DNA of 64,000 nucleotides from Jeotgalibacillus salarius. Lineage in GTDB: Bacteria > Bacillota > Bacilli > Bacillales > Jeotgalibacillaceae. How positions within the stretch are numbered: position 1 is the first letter of the stretch; each line of letters opens with the position of its first letter. The position numbers and the translations under genes were made by a program. The notes beneath the pieces were generated by a model that saw only the letters and a list, made by a program, of their open reading frames with translations, searched no databases and was not told the origin of the DNA. The stretch is taken from the NCBI RefSeq assembly GCF_004405125.1, contig NZ_SORX01000001.1, positions 465,641 to 529,640 on the forward strand, in the 5' to 3' direction. Shown here piece after piece: positions 1 to 9,779 of this stretch.

Positions 1-135
1 ACCTTTTGATCCGCTCCTTGATCCTCAACAATTCTTTACTGCAGTTCATCCTTCAAATGAATCAACTTTGTTCATTAAATCACCGATTCTATTAAACCTT
101 CATATAATACTGAAAATAATAGTTTGGAGGATAAA

Positions 136-1974
136 ATGAAACCAAAATTGAAAGTTCTGTTTACTATTTTTTGTGATTGCGTAGTAATCTTTACGGCTGT
201 TATTAGTGCGTCTTTACTGCTGAATACTGGACAAGTTCCCTGGTTAGAATCTTTATATTTATCATTGCTTTTATGTGGTGTCTTAGTTGGTGGATTATAT
301 TATTACGACCTTTATCGAAGCACCTATAAGTACATTAGTCACCATGAGTTTTTCTACTTTGCCAGGGTAGTCATGTTGGGTTTTTTATTCATCTATACGC
401 TCAACATTTATTTAAATCTTTTTGAGTTCATATCAATCTCAGTCTATTTTGTCTTTTTAAGCTGGTGCTTCAGTGTAACTGGAATATCTTTAATCCGAAT
501 AGGCGTAAGGCTTCACTACAGTTTTAAGAATAAAGGAAACTACAAAGGAAAAAGAACGTTAATCATCGGTGCCGGTGAAGCAGGCCTCCTTGTTTTAACT
601 CAATTAAAAAAGTCTGCTGATTCCCCACTCTACCCGGTCGTATTTTTGGATGATGATCTTTCAAAAGTTGGAACAAAACTATATGGAGTTCCTATAGAAG
701 GTACCATCAACAAAGTGGAGGAATTTATTCACAAACATAAGATCGAAACGATTATTATTGCGATTCCCTCTGCCACCACTTCAGAAATCAAAGACATCGT
801 GCAGTATTGCAGTAAAACACGTGTAGAAATAAAAATTCTTCCAAAAATTAATGATATTATTCATGGCAGATTGGATAAAACGATTAGAGATGTTAACGTA
901 GAGGATTTATTAGGAAGAGAACCTATCAGACAGGATTTGAAGCTCATTTCAGGTTACTTAGCTGATAAAACAGTTTTAGTCAGTGGAGCAGGAGGTTCAA
1001 TTGGTTCTGAAATTTGCCGGCAGGTCGCCAGGTTCGAACCAAAAAAGATTCTGTTATTAGGGCATGGAGAAAATAGTATTTATTTGATCGAAAGAGAACT
1101 TCACGAAAAATTTCCTGAGCTAACATTCATCCCTGTCATTGGTGACGTACAGGACTTAGCAAGAATTAAAAGCATTTTTGACCACTTTCGTCCTGATGTC
1201 GTATTTCATGCGGCCGCTCATAAACATGTGCCATTAATGGAAGAGAACCCTTCTGAGTCAGTTAAAAACAATGTAATGGGAACAAAAAACATGGCTGATT
1301 GCGCTAATATGTTCAATGTTGAACAATTTGTCTATGTTTCTACTGACAAAGCGGTTAATCCTACGAGTGTAATGGGTGCTACAAAAAGACTTGCTGAGCT
1401 GTATATTCAATCTGTTCATTCATCCAGTAAAACGCGTTTTGCCACGGTCCGTTTCGGCAATGTATTAGGCAGTCGGGGAAGTGTAATTCCTTTGTTTATG
1501 AATCAAATACGAAGTGGAGGACCCGTTACTGTTACTCATCCGGACATGACACGCTTTTTTATGACCATTCCTGAAGCTGTACAGCTGGTATTACAGGCTG
1601 GCACACTCGCAAAAGGTGGAGAGACCTATGTGCTGGATATGGGAAAGCCTGTTAAAATCTATGATTTAGCTAAAAATCTGATTATACTATCAGGATTAAT
1701 TCCTGAGCATGACATAGATATTCAATTTACCGGCATGCGACCAGGTGAAAAGCTCTATGAAGAACTCTTTTCTCAAGAAGAAGGAAATAATGCAACGAAG
1801 CATGAGCTGATTTTTGTCGCCAAACCTTCAGTTGCCAACCTGGATGTGATCATGCTCCAGATAAAAGGCTTACTGCAGCACGTGAGATTGACTGGCAGCT
1901 ATACCTCTTCTTCGGATATAAAAAAAATGATCAAAGAAATCATTCCTTCCTACACCTATGATAAAAAGGAATAG
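136..1974 (+). CDS. Membrane UDP-GlcNAc 4,6-dehydratase (PglF/CapD/EpsC family)
   Basis: This 612-residue protein should dehydrate UDP-GlcNAc to the 4-keto-6-deoxy sugar, the first step to bacillosamine-type sugars. The N-terminal 110 residues form about four membrane helices. A Rossmann-like domain follows (GAGEAG near residue 147), and then the extended SDR domain with GAGGSIGSE near residue 288 and STDKAVNPTS further on, where a TDK triad replaces the usual Tyr-containing one, as is typical of this family. The ATG at 136 is chosen because GGAGG lies 5 nt before it; an in-frame TTG at 124 overlaps that ribosome site and is unlikely. It is the only plus-strand gene of the cluster and converges on the minus-strand operon that holds the matching aminotransferase and acetyltransferase. 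B. subtilis EpsC is the nearest named relative. Confidence 0.93.
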   Translation: MKPKLKVLFTIFCDCVVIFTAVISASLLLNTGQVPWLESLYLSLLLCGVLVGGLYYYDLYRSTYKYISHHEFFYFARVVMLGFLFIYTLNIYLNLFEFISISVYFVFLSWCFSVTGISLIRIGVRLHYSFKNKGNYKGKRTLIIGAGEAGLLVLTQLKKSADSPLYPVVFLDDDLSKVGTKLYGVPIEGTINKVEEFIHKHKIETIIIAIPSATTSEIKDIVQYCSKTRVEIKILPKINDIIHGRLDKTIRDVNVEDLLGREPIRQDLKLISGYLADKTVLVSGAGGSIGSEICRQVARFEPKKILLLGHGENSIYLIERELHEKFPELTFIPVIGDVQDLARIKSIFDHFRPDVVFHAAAHKHVPLMEENPSESVKNNVMGTKNMADCANMFNVEQFVYVSTDKAVNPTSVMGATKRLAELYIQSVHSSSKTRFATVRFGNVLGSRGSVIPLFMNQIRSGGPVTVTHPDMTRFFMTIPEAVQLVLQAGTLAKGGETYVLDMGKPVKIYDLAKNLIILSGLIPEHDIDIQFTGMRPGEKLYEELFSQEEGNNATKHELIFVAKPSVANLDVIMLQIKGLLQHVRLTGSYTSSSDIKKMIKEIIPSYTYDKKE

Positions 1975-1999
1975 ACTCGTTCTTTCAGATTATTTGCCG

Positions 2000-2047
2000 C
2001 TCCATTTTTAATAAGAGGACATTTTTCCTCCTGTTAAAAATGGAGCT
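2000..2047. terminator. Bidirectional terminator between the convergent glycan operons
   Basis: A 13-bp inverted repeat (GCTCCATTTTTAA and TTAAAAATGGAGC) with further pairing inside lies between the dehydratase gene and the end of the opposing operon. Its AT-rich arms supply a U-tract in both directions. Confidence 0.85.
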
Positions 2048-2051
2048 TAAT

Positions 2052-3074
2052 TTATGAAGAATTTTGATTGATCCTTTGATATACCTTTCGTATATCATCT
2101 GATTCCTGTGACGAAAAAACGGCTCTGTCCTTTAATCCGCCAACTCCATTTGCAATCCCCACAATTTGTGTTGGCCGCTCTATACGATCAACCACAATAT
2201 CCCCTTCACGACCAATAATGCCCCCCGCAACCATCCTGATTCCGTCAAGCAGATTTTCTCCCTGAATCGATGAATAAAAATTTTTTATATAGTCTTCAAG
2301 ATACAAAATGGCGTGTGGAAATGCAGAACGCACATCCAAACGGTAAAGGTGTATGTTTTTCTTTGATGCTTTTTTAATAAAATTTTTGGTGAAGTTATCA
2401 ATACCGCCATCAAGCGCAAGTCCATCTGCCTTAATACTTTTTGAATAAGATGGCGGAATGACAGCAGATGCAGAGGTAAATGATACAAGTCCATCGCATA
2501 TCCCCTTATTAACATCAGCAGCTTTAAACAGACTAATCTTTGACTTTGTATAAGCAGGCAGCAAATGATTTAAAGCCTTAATAATCTCCATAGCCTTCTG
2601 TTCATTTCTTGAGCCAAGGTGAATCTCTGCTCCTCTTTCTGCGAGCCTCAATGAGAGTTTAGAGCCGAGATTCCCTGCCCCGTAAACTATAATTTTCTTT
2701 CCTTCCAAATCATCATTGAAGTAATGACGCAGAAAAAAATCTGCAGCTTCCAAAGTCGTGTCATTTGGTTTATAGGTGACCACAACTGCATGTTGGACTG
2801 TTTTACTGGCAATTGAAAGTAAGTCCAGATCTTTCTTCATTTCTATATCCACAAGTATATACTTTACTTTTTTATCTATTAATTGAAACAACGTCTCCGC
2901 TGACTGTTGATCAACAACCAAAAAATTTATGGCTTCAAACCCCCATGCTTCTCTTCTGGGTAAAACGGCAAAGGAATTAGTTTTTCTCGCAGTTGTCCCG
3001 ACCGTTGCAATTCTCTGGTCGTTACTACACTTATAGCTCATAATCTCTTGTTCTACCGCACTTTTCAAGTCCAT
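2052..3074 (-). CDS. NAD(P)-binding Rossmann protein of unknown function in glycan operon
   Basis: This is the last gene of the glycan operon, encoding 340 residues. The clear feature is a dinucleotide-binding loop GAGNLGSK near residue 132, followed by an acidic or basic turn (GSRNEQK) as in shikimate-dehydrogenase or glutamyl-tRNA-reductase-like Rossmann folds. No catalytic motif of a named sugar dehydrogenase was recognised. The N-terminal 120 residues look like a separate alpha/beta domain. The ATG at 3074 has AAGGTG 5 nt upstream. It follows the aminotransferase gene by 21 bp, so it is probably co-transcribed and acts on a sugar or linked metabolite. That function is inferred from position only. 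Confidence 0.75.
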   Translation of the reverse strand: MDLKSAVEQEIMSYKCSNDQRIATVGTTARKTNSFAVLPRREAWGFEAINFLVVDQQSAETLFQLIDKKVKYILVDIEMKKDLDLLSIASKTVQHAVVVTYKPNDTTLEAADFFLRHYFNDDLEGKKIIVYGAGNLGSKLSLRLAERGAEIHLGSRNEQKAMEIIKALNHLLPAYTKSKISLFKAADVNKGICDGLVSFTSASAVIPPSYSKSIKADGLALDGGIDNFTKNFIKKASKKNIHLYRLDVRSAFPHAILYLEDYIKNFYSSIQGENLLDGIRMVAGGIIGREGDIVVDRIERPTQIVGIANGVGGLKDRAVFSSQESDDIRKVYQRINQNSS

Positions 3075-3095
3075 TCATTCACCTTCTTGTTAAAA

Positions 3096-4253
3096 TCAGA
3101 CTTTTGATTCCGCAAGAAAATTCTTTAAGTGTTTAATTATCTTATTCTGATCTTCTACAGACAGGTTTGAACTTGAAGGCAGACAAATGCCGGTTTCAAA
3201 TAATTCGTCACATATACTTTGATTGTCAGCATGTTTGACGTAATCACAGCCTGTATACAACGGCTGTGCATGCATCGGCTTCCACAAACGACGTGTTTCA
3301 ATATTGTATTGTTCAAAACGTTTTACTATGGTTTCAGGCGTATCCCTGAAACAGGACAGATTCATCTTTAAAGTTGTCAGCCACCTGGTAGAACATCCAT
3401 GAATTTCTTTTGTAAAAGAAATCCCTTTAATTTCATGCAGCGCTTCATAATAACGCCTGAAAACATTTCGCCTCGCCTCGATCCGTTGATCAAGCACGGA
3501 CATTTGTGCACACCCAATTGCAGCAAGCACATTACTCAGCCGATAATTATAACCTACTTCACTATGCTGATAGTAATCAGCCGGATCTTTAGCCTGAGTA
3601 GACCAATAACGTATTTTTTCCAAACTACTTGCATCATCTGAAACAACCATTCCCCCATTTGAAGTGGTAATAATTTTATTTCCGTTGAATGAGAACACAC
3701 CATACTTTCCTATTGTCCCGCTTGACATTCCTTCGTGAGTAGCTCCGAGAGATTCTGCTGCATCTTCTATGATAGGTACTTCGTAATGATCACAAATTGC
3801 TTTCAGCTTTTTCAGATCGGCACTTTGACCATATAGATTCACAACCAGTACAGCTTTGGGGAGCATTCCTTTTTTTTCATATTTACGAAATGCAGTCCTT
3901 AATGCTTCAGGACTCATATTCCAGCCTTCGGGTTCAGAATCGATCAGTACAGGTACTGCAGCCATATATAGAATCGGATTGACACTTGCAACAAAAGTAA
4001 AGCTTGAACAGAAAACGATATCTCCTTCCTTAATACCAGAAGCTCTGAGTGCAAGGTGAATGCCTGCAGTACCTGAAGTTAAAGCCACTGCTCCACCAGC
4101 TCCCGTATATTTTATAACGGCCTGTTCAAACTTCTGAAGATGCGGTCCCACTGGTGCAATCCAGTTCAATTCAAAGGCTTCATTGATCAACTGCTGTTCC
4201 TGTACACCCATGTGAGGAATCGAGAGGTGTATTCGGCTGTTGTCATTCTTCAC
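3096..4253 (-). CDS. DegT/DnrJ/EryC1 sugar aminotransferase (PglE/EpsN-like)
   Basis: This 385-residue PLP enzyme is expected to transaminate UDP-4-keto-6-deoxy-GlcNAc to the 4-amino sugar. GTAGIHLALRA near residue 60 forms the phosphate-binding region. EDAAESLGA near residue 160 holds the Asp that contacts the pyridine nitrogen. The lysine in FSFNGNKIITT is the Schiff-base residue of this family. The start is a GTG. Its place beside a PglD-type acetyltransferase and opposite a PglF-type dehydratase supports a complete UDP-diacetylbacillosamine pathway; B. subtilis EpsC/EpsN/EpsM is the parallel. Confidence 0.92.
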   Translation of the reverse strand: MKNDNSRIHLSIPHMGVQEQQLINEAFELNWIAPVGPHLQKFEQAVIKYTGAGGAVALTSGTAGIHLALRASGIKEGDIVFCSSFTFVASVNPILYMAAVPVLIDSEPEGWNMSPEALRTAFRKYEKKGMLPKAVLVVNLYGQSADLKKLKAICDHYEVPIIEDAAESLGATHEGMSSGTIGKYGVFSFNGNKIITTSNGGMVVSDDASSLEKIRYWSTQAKDPADYYQHSEVGYNYRLSNVLAAIGCAQMSVLDQRIEARRNVFRRYYEALHEIKGISFTKEIHGCSTRWLTTLKMNLSCFRDTPETIVKRFEQYNIETRRLWKPMHAQPLYTGCDYVKHADNQSICDELFETGICLPSSSNLSVEDQNKIIKHLKNFLAESKV

Positions 4254-4307
4254 GATTTCACCGGCCCTCCGCTTATAATTGCCTTACTCAGCATTCACTT
4301 GAAGTCC

Positions 4308-5219
4308 TCAAACTAAGCTGGACAATGCCTCTTCCAGTCCCGAATGTAAAAATACATAATCCCAGGTCAGACATTGTTTTAATGAATGATCGTAATTTGC
4401 TGATATTAGTGGGGGTTCCTTAATCACTAGGTCACTCAGATTTTCATTAACAAATGTAAATGGAAGATGATATTTTTTTTGAAATTGTTGAGCCCACTGG
4501 TATCTTGTTGTAATAACATGTAGATCAAGCGCAATATATTCCAGTAATTTGGTGGAGGTCTGAATATTAAAAGGGTATTGATCAGGCATATAATTAAGAC
4601 CGTATATTGCCTGAGCAGCCACTGAAGGTACGTCAGAATAAGGTATTTTTCCGGTAAATGTTATATTACTTTCATCCTTAAATCTGTTGTACAAATCATC
4701 TTCTACTGCACCAATTAAGAGGAGAGAGTGTTTCTTTTGATGGGTTTTGAAATGGTTCAGCACTTTATGTATTCCTCTGGACTTGGAAATGGATCCGCAA
4801 TATACGAAGTCATATGATTTTTTGGTCAGCTGCTGATTAAAAAAAGAGGTATGAACTCCCATATCCCGCTGAATTGACGGAACATGATCACTGAATTGAT
4901 AGGCCTGCTCTACAAGTTCATTAAGAAAAATTCGAAGGTCGGGACGGGTATTCACCACTTTTTTCAGCCTATTTTTTACCTTTGGAAAGTAACCTGTGGA
5001 TAAAGAGGCATATTCATGAATTCTAGGGATCTTTAACTGATTGCGGTATTCAATACCCGGGAAGCTCCAAATCGCGTCAGCCTCACGTTCATCAGCCTCA
5101 GGGGATTGATCATAATTAATTAATTGAAAAGGAACATCTCTGTTTTCAAAATAGGAAACCGCTGCTTCTATTTGTGGTAAATACGCTTTATGAGAGTGTT
5201 TAATTAATATATTTTTCAT
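4308..5219 (-). CDS. Glycosyltransferase, GT4-like
   Basis: The 303 residues have the layout of a GT-B glycosyltransferase: a short divergent N-terminal half, then DFVYCGSISKSRG near residue 137 that starts the nucleotide-sugar domain, TFTGKIPY, and NIQTSTKLLEYIALDLHVITT, which takes the place of the usual EX7E donor-binding segment. It is shorter than the usual 350-400 residues, mainly at the N-terminus, so the acceptor domain may be reduced. It lies between the acetyltransferase and aminotransferase genes (11 bp and 54 bp gaps). The sugar transferred cannot be told. Confidence 0.8.
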   Translation of the reverse strand: MKNILIKHSHKAYLPQIEAAVSYFENRDVPFQLINYDQSPEADEREADAIWSFPGIEYRNQLKIPRIHEYASLSTGYFPKVKNRLKKVVNTRPDLRIFLNELVEQAYQFSDHVPSIQRDMGVHTSFFNQQLTKKSYDFVYCGSISKSRGIHKVLNHFKTHQKKHSLLLIGAVEDDLYNRFKDESNITFTGKIPYSDVPSVAAQAIYGLNYMPDQYPFNIQTSTKLLEYIALDLHVITTRYQWAQQFQKKYHLPFTFVNENLSDLVIKEPPLISANYDHSLKQCLTWDYVFLHSGLEEALSSLV

Positions 5220-5230
5220 TTTTTCCTCAC

Positions 5231-5887
5231 TTATAAATAAGGTTCATCTTTTTCTCTTGATCGAATTACTTTTGCCGGTACGCCATATGCAATGACCCTG
5301 TCAGTAATGTGATGTGTGACAGTGGCACCGGCGCCTATTATCGTATCCTGACCGATGGTAATCCCATGTAGTACTCTGGCACCGATCGAAATCGCTGAAT
5401 GCTCTCCGATTTGCACATGCCCACCCAGATGAGCGCCCGGTCCTACACTTGCGTAGTCACCCACCACACAGTCATGCGCCACAGAACCGAGCGTATTAAT
5501 AATACAATGATGACCAACCTTTACATCTGTATTTACTACAGCTCCTGCCATAACTGCTGTTCCTTCACCTATTTCAGCTCTTTGACTGACAATTGCTTCA
5601 GGGTGGCAGAGGGTCACATATCTGAACTTAGGGTCCATCTCCTGAATTCTGCGCACAATCTTCTTTCGGCTCCAATTGTCCCCGATCGCCACAATCCCTC
5701 CGTAATAAATCCCATTATATTTTTTAATATCCTCTACTTTTCCCAGAACTGGATATCCCATAAATTCGGGTTCAATTTTGTAGTCATCAAAAAATCCGAT
5801 TATTTGAAAAGAGTGCAGCTGTTCAACCAAATCAACAACAACTTTTGCCTGACCGCCGCAGCCGATTACAATAAGTTCTTTTATCAC
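5231..5887 (-). CDS. Sugar N-acetyltransferase, NeuD/PglD family (EpsM-like)
   Basis: This is a 218-residue left-handed beta-helix acyltransferase. An N-terminal Rossmann-like sugar-binding domain (IGCGGQAKVVVDL) is followed by hexapeptide repeats from about residue 95 to 200 (for example GEGTAVMAG, VGDYASVGPGAHLGG, IGEHSAIS). The histidine in the NTLGSVAHDC segment corresponds to the catalytic base region of PglD. It should acetylate the 4-amino group of the UDP-sugar made by the neighbouring dehydratase and aminotransferase. It starts with GTG preceded by GGAGAG, only 2 nt after the stop of the upstream glycosyltransferase gene, which suggests translational coupling. Confidence 0.9.
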   Translation of the reverse strand: MIKELIVIGCGGQAKVVVDLVEQLHSFQIIGFFDDYKIEPEFMGYPVLGKVEDIKKYNGIYYGGIVAIGDNWSRKKIVRRIQEMDPKFRYVTLCHPEAIVSQRAEIGEGTAVMAGAVVNTDVKVGHHCIINTLGSVAHDCVVGDYASVGPGAHLGGHVQIGEHSAISIGARVLHGITIGQDTIIGAGATVTHHITDRVIAYGVPAKVIRSREKDEPYL

Positions 5888-5889
5888 GA

Positions 5890-7020
5890 TCAGCTCTCCA
5901 CCCTTAAAGATTCGTATATTTCATTGATCTTCTCAAGAATAATCGGGAGAGAGTAATGACTTCTGACGTTCTTTCTGTTCTCTTCTCCCATTTTTCTGCA
6001 TATCGTCTCATCATTTATCAGATCAATGGCTTTTAAAGCAATTTGCGAAGGTGCATTTACGGGAATCAGGTAACCGTTCTTCCCCTCTTTGATCAAGTCA
6101 TTATTTCCTCTGATATCGGTAGAAATAACAGGTATTCCCATCGCCATCATTTCCATTATTGATTTAGGCAGCCCTTCACGCGCAGAGACTAATAACCCTA
6201 TATGAGTAATGCTAAGCAGCGCCGGAATGTCATGAACAAATCCAACACACTTAATGTATTTTTCAAGCCTATATTTTATGATCTCATTTTCAATTTTCTT
6301 CTTGGTATTTCCTTCGCCTGCTAATAACATGACGAAACGAACGTTTGTTTTTTTCATTTCTGCAGCTGCACGGACCAGATCAATCTGCCTTTTGTTTTGA
6401 TTAAACTCACCAATATGAGTTAATATTTTGACTCCCGGCTCGATTCCATACTGCATACGGAGCTGTTCTCTCCTTCTGATGCTGAACCTGTCAATTGAAA
6501 AATGGCTGCAGTCAATTCCTACACCCCGAACGTGAGTAACCGGACAATTTTTATATAATTGCTTTGCGGCTTCTTCATCTTCCTGATTTGTGACGACCAG
6601 ATGCGAGGTATAAGGTGCACAAATCTTCTCTGCTTTTTTAAATAGCCAGTTTTTCAGAAACATTTGCTGTTTATTGAAATGAAAACCGTGAGCTGAATAA
6701 ATAACCGGTATCTTATTTTTAACCGCCAGCCTTGTGACGAATGCTGCAACAGGAGTATGAACATGAATCAGATCATATTCCTGCGCAATCATTCTCATGT
6801 CTTTAAAAGCTCGTATGTTTTTCCAATGAAAGGGATTTCGTTGAAAACTCACACAGTAAATTGAATGTGCATTTTTTTTTAGGTTACTGTCTGGTTCTTT
6901 TAAAAAATTCGAAGCAAGCCCCACTTCATATCCGCGCTGTATTAAATCCTTGATATGCGGAATTAAAAAAGCCTCTATCGTTCTTGAAACAGTCGTTACA
7001 ACTAGTACTTTACTACTCAA
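5890..7020 (-). CDS. Glycosyltransferase family 4 (PglA/EpsD-like)
   Basis: This 376-residue GT-B glycosyltransferase has an N-terminal acceptor domain with HVHTPVAAFVTRL and YSAHGFHF, and a donor domain with GEFNQNKRQIDLVRA and the EX7E motif in EGLPKSIMEMMAMG, followed by NGYLIP. It is similar in layout to enzymes that add the second sugar after the initiating phosphoglycosyltransferase. Translation probably starts at TTG (7020) with AGGA upstream. The start overlaps the preceding membrane-protein gene by 8 bp. Confidence 0.88.
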   Translation of the reverse strand: MSSKVLVVTTVSRTIEAFLIPHIKDLIQRGYEVGLASNFLKEPDSNLKKNAHSIYCVSFQRNPFHWKNIRAFKDMRMIAQEYDLIHVHTPVAAFVTRLAVKNKIPVIYSAHGFHFNKQQMFLKNWLFKKAEKICAPYTSHLVVTNQEDEEAAKQLYKNCPVTHVRGVGIDCSHFSIDRFSIRRREQLRMQYGIEPGVKILTHIGEFNQNKRQIDLVRAAAEMKKTNVRFVMLLAGEGNTKKKIENEIIKYRLEKYIKCVGFVHDIPALLSITHIGLLVSAREGLPKSIMEMMAMGIPVISTDIRGNNDLIKEGKNGYLIPVNAPSQIALKAIDLINDETICRKMGEENRKNVRSHYSLPIILEKINEIYESLRVES

Positions 7021-8293
7021 TTTTTTTCCTGCTTTCCTGTTTTTTTGTAATAAATACTAACGGTAATAACAGGGCTACAGCTGCCAGACGATAACGATAA
7101 ATTGAACCGATATTCGGCAGACTGAACGAAACAGCAAGATACAGAGAAAGAGAGTACCATACAATCAGCTTGCCAGATTGAGACTGGATAATTTCTTTTC
7201 TGTTTTTCCATATAAGATAATAAATGCAGTAGAGAAAAATCATCTCAACAGCAGACAATAAATAAAGCCCTTGACTGAATGAAAACCACTGCCAAGGAAA
7301 TGGTGCAAATAAAGAGAATGGATATTGAACTGCCCACCTGATCCATGGCGGAAAATGGGTGACTAATTCAATTCCCGAGCCCCCGTCCAAAGCGACTTCA
7401 TTGATATGCTCTACCCCTTCCTCTGACGTGGACTGGTCAAGATGCTCCGCAATAATGTCCCCTGAAGCTGAAGGAATGATCAGTGCAGCAGCTGCTATGA
7501 TCAGAATGAGACTTCTTAAGAATGTTCCCTGACCTTTTAGAAATTGAAGACCTATCAAAACGATGATCGGGATTGCAACGGCTAATATAAACTGAGGTCG
7601 CATAAAACCAATCAGGATGACTCCGGATAACCCAAGTATCATCTCCATCATTTTTATCTTTTGCTTTTCGAATGAAAGAATTAAAAAACAGGATAATATC
7701 GCACCTAATACCACGAATGAATCCTTTAATAGAGAGACAGACCAGAACATTGCACTCGGAAAGAGACTCCATATAATCGCAGCAGTCATTCCTGCTTTTT
7801 TCCCTGCTACACGATTTCCTAATTCAAATAACAATGGAATACACAAGACCGATCCGGCAATGTTAATCAATTGGGGAATATTCATATCAATTAGTAACAT
7901 GTCATACAAAAATGCAACGAATTTCGTATAATTTAAATTACCCTGTAACGCTTCGTACCAGGAATAAGCGTTTAATGCCTTTACTGCGTCAAAATGGTAG
8001 GTTAATGCATCAACATCTCCTGGGAAAAAACCATCCAGTCCTGATTGGTAGGAGTGGATTTTGAGAATAATAAACAGCACCACTCTGACAGACAATGAAA
8101 AAAGAATTATTTTAATAACAATAGATGGCTGCCGGAACATGAAAGATAAGTAACAGGAAAATAACAACCCGATTGTCAAAATAGAAAGATAGCTCAGAAA
8201 GCTGACATTTACATATGAAATAAACAAACCAAATAGAACTGCAAAAAACATAACCGCAAATACATTAATCGGTCTGTATCGCGTTTCATTCAC
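7013..8293 (-). CDS. Polytopic membrane protein, GT-C-like glycosyltransferase or polymerase
   Basis: The 426 residues contain about ten hydrophobic segments. Between helices three and four an extracytoplasmic loop carries GDVDALTYH, an acidic loop of the type seen in GT-C (GT39-like) lipid-carrier-dependent transferases; a long hydrophilic loop lies near residues 285-320. In the cluster it fills the slot of a Wzy-type polymerase, because no other polymerase is present. The GTG start overlaps the flippase gene by 8 bp and lacks a clear ribosome site, suggesting coupled translation. Whether it polymerises or decorates is inference. Confidence 0.7.
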   Translation of the reverse strand: MNETRYRPINVFAVMFFAVLFGLFISYVNVSFLSYLSILTIGLLFSCYLSFMFRQPSIVIKIILFSLSVRVVLFIILKIHSYQSGLDGFFPGDVDALTYHFDAVKALNAYSWYEALQGNLNYTKFVAFLYDMLLIDMNIPQLINIAGSVLCIPLLFELGNRVAGKKAGMTAAIIWSLFPSAMFWSVSLLKDSFVVLGAILSCFLILSFEKQKIKMMEMILGLSGVILIGFMRPQFILAVAIPIIVLIGLQFLKGQGTFLRSLILIIAAAALIIPSASGDIIAEHLDQSTSEEGVEHINEVALDGGSGIELVTHFPPWIRWAVQYPFSLFAPFPWQWFSFSQGLYLLSAVEMIFLYCIYYLIWKNRKEIIQSQSGKLIVWYSLSLYLAVSFSLPNIGSIYRYRLAAVALLLPLVFITKKQESRKKIE

Positions 8294-9761
8294 GAAGATT
8301 GGACATTATACGTCCTCCCACCCTTTTAAGGTTTCCTGCACTTTCTTCTAACATTTTTTTCAGGAAAGGCAGTGCCCCCAGCTTCAGAGCCATGGATAAA
8401 AAAAAGATATATATGAGCATAAATATACTGGTGCTAATAATCGGGTTAGTGATCGAGTATACTAGACCAAAAATCAGCACCATTACGCCAAATGGAGAAA
8501 TCACCTTAAGAAACAGTGATCCTCTATCTTTTATTTTTATTTTCATATCCTTCAGGCACAGAAATAATAAAGTAAAGGGGTACACAACGTAAATCATAGA
8601 TGAAGCAAGTGCTACTCCATTCATCCCATAGCCCATATAAACCATCAGTACATTTAATATTATGGATACTCCCACATGCAATAACAGCGTAAATAAATAA
8701 TTTCTCTCTTTATGGATAACAGTAAAATAATGCGCGATCAATAGCGCCCATGAATAAAAAAATAAGCTGCAAATAATGATTTTTGCCGGCATTATGCCCT
8801 CGGCATATTCAGGCATAAAATCGTGCACTAGCCATGGAATAAAAAAATACAGAGGTGCAATGATCAGTGGATTCAGGGCTGAAAAGGCGATGACCGATTT
8901 TTTAATAATCGGGTAAAGGCTTACTTTCAACCCCGTGTGACCATAGATATAATTCATTTTTGGATAAATGATCTGATGAAATACTGCAGGCAATACCATC
9001 ACAGCCTGAAACATGATAATGGTGATCCCGTATTGTCCTAGAACGGGAGATCCAAGCCCGACATAAAGAACGATCCGGTCAATGGTGGTCAGTAATAACA
9101 GACAAACCCCTATAAAAGTAATTTTTATTCCATAAGTAATCATGCTTCTCAAAAGTGCACGGTCAATTTTGAAATTTACTTTGAGGTTACCCGGCCGTGT
9201 GCTGTATATGACTGCCATTAAACATCCCACAATCACCCCTGTGAATAAACCGTAAATACCCAGCCACATGGACATAAGTGCCATTAACACGTATTGAACG
9301 GAACCAATTAACAATTGAGTTACTGCGGCTTTTTTATATTGTTGTATTGTTAAGAAATAATGGTTGCAGTACAGCACAAAATTCTGAAGCGGTACTATGC
9401 TAAATGCAATCGAACAATAAATTTTTGTGGCGGGAGGAATAGATGCAAAGAGAAGTAAAAATATTCCTATCACACATAAAATCATCGAAAATATGATTGC
9501 TGCAAGGGTTGTGCTGCGTACAGACTGAACACCCTTTTTATCTCCTTGTCCGATCAGTCTCGGAACATCCCGACTGAAGCTTTCAAGCATTCCGAGTTGA
9601 GTGTAATACCCATACATTAAAATGAGAGAAAGCATCAGCCATGTACCATAATCCTCCGGACCAAGAATGTTGCGTATCCAAATGCCTGTAACAAAAGACA
9701 GAAGAGCAGATAAAGCAGAAATCACAACAAGAATATATGGATGTTCTGCACCCTTTTTCAT
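8286..9761 (-). CDS. Oligosaccharide flippase, Wzx/MATE-like
   Basis: This 491-residue integral membrane protein has about fourteen predicted helices. The start is typical of polysaccharide flippases (LVVISALSALLSFVTGIWI, then LGPEDYGTWLMLSL). It should move the lipid-linked repeat unit across the membrane. AAAGGA lies 8 nt upstream of the ATG. It follows the Wzz-like gene by 18 bp. Confidence 0.87.
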   Translation of the reverse strand: MKKGAEHPYILVVISALSALLSFVTGIWIRNILGPEDYGTWLMLSLILMYGYYTQLGMLESFSRDVPRLIGQGDKKGVQSVRSTTLAAIIFSMILCVIGIFLLLFASIPPATKIYCSIAFSIVPLQNFVLYCNHYFLTIQQYKKAAVTQLLIGSVQYVLMALMSMWLGIYGLFTGVIVGCLMAVIYSTRPGNLKVNFKIDRALLRSMITYGIKITFIGVCLLLLTTIDRIVLYVGLGSPVLGQYGITIIMFQAVMVLPAVFHQIIYPKMNYIYGHTGLKVSLYPIIKKSVIAFSALNPLIIAPLYFFIPWLVHDFMPEYAEGIMPAKIIICSLFFYSWALLIAHYFTVIHKERNYLFTLLLHVGVSIILNVLMVYMGYGMNGVALASSMIYVVYPFTLLFLCLKDMKIKIKDRGSLFLKVISPFGVMVLIFGLVYSITNPIISTSIFMLIYIFFLSMALKLGALPFLKKMLEESAGNLKRVGGRIMSNLRE

Positions 9762-9779
9762 AGTTGAAATCCTTTTAAC

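Noticed and set aside
1..123. Promoter of the dehydratase gene
   Set aside because: TATAAT at 103-108 is present but no acceptable -35 was found at 16-18 bp; left uncalled.
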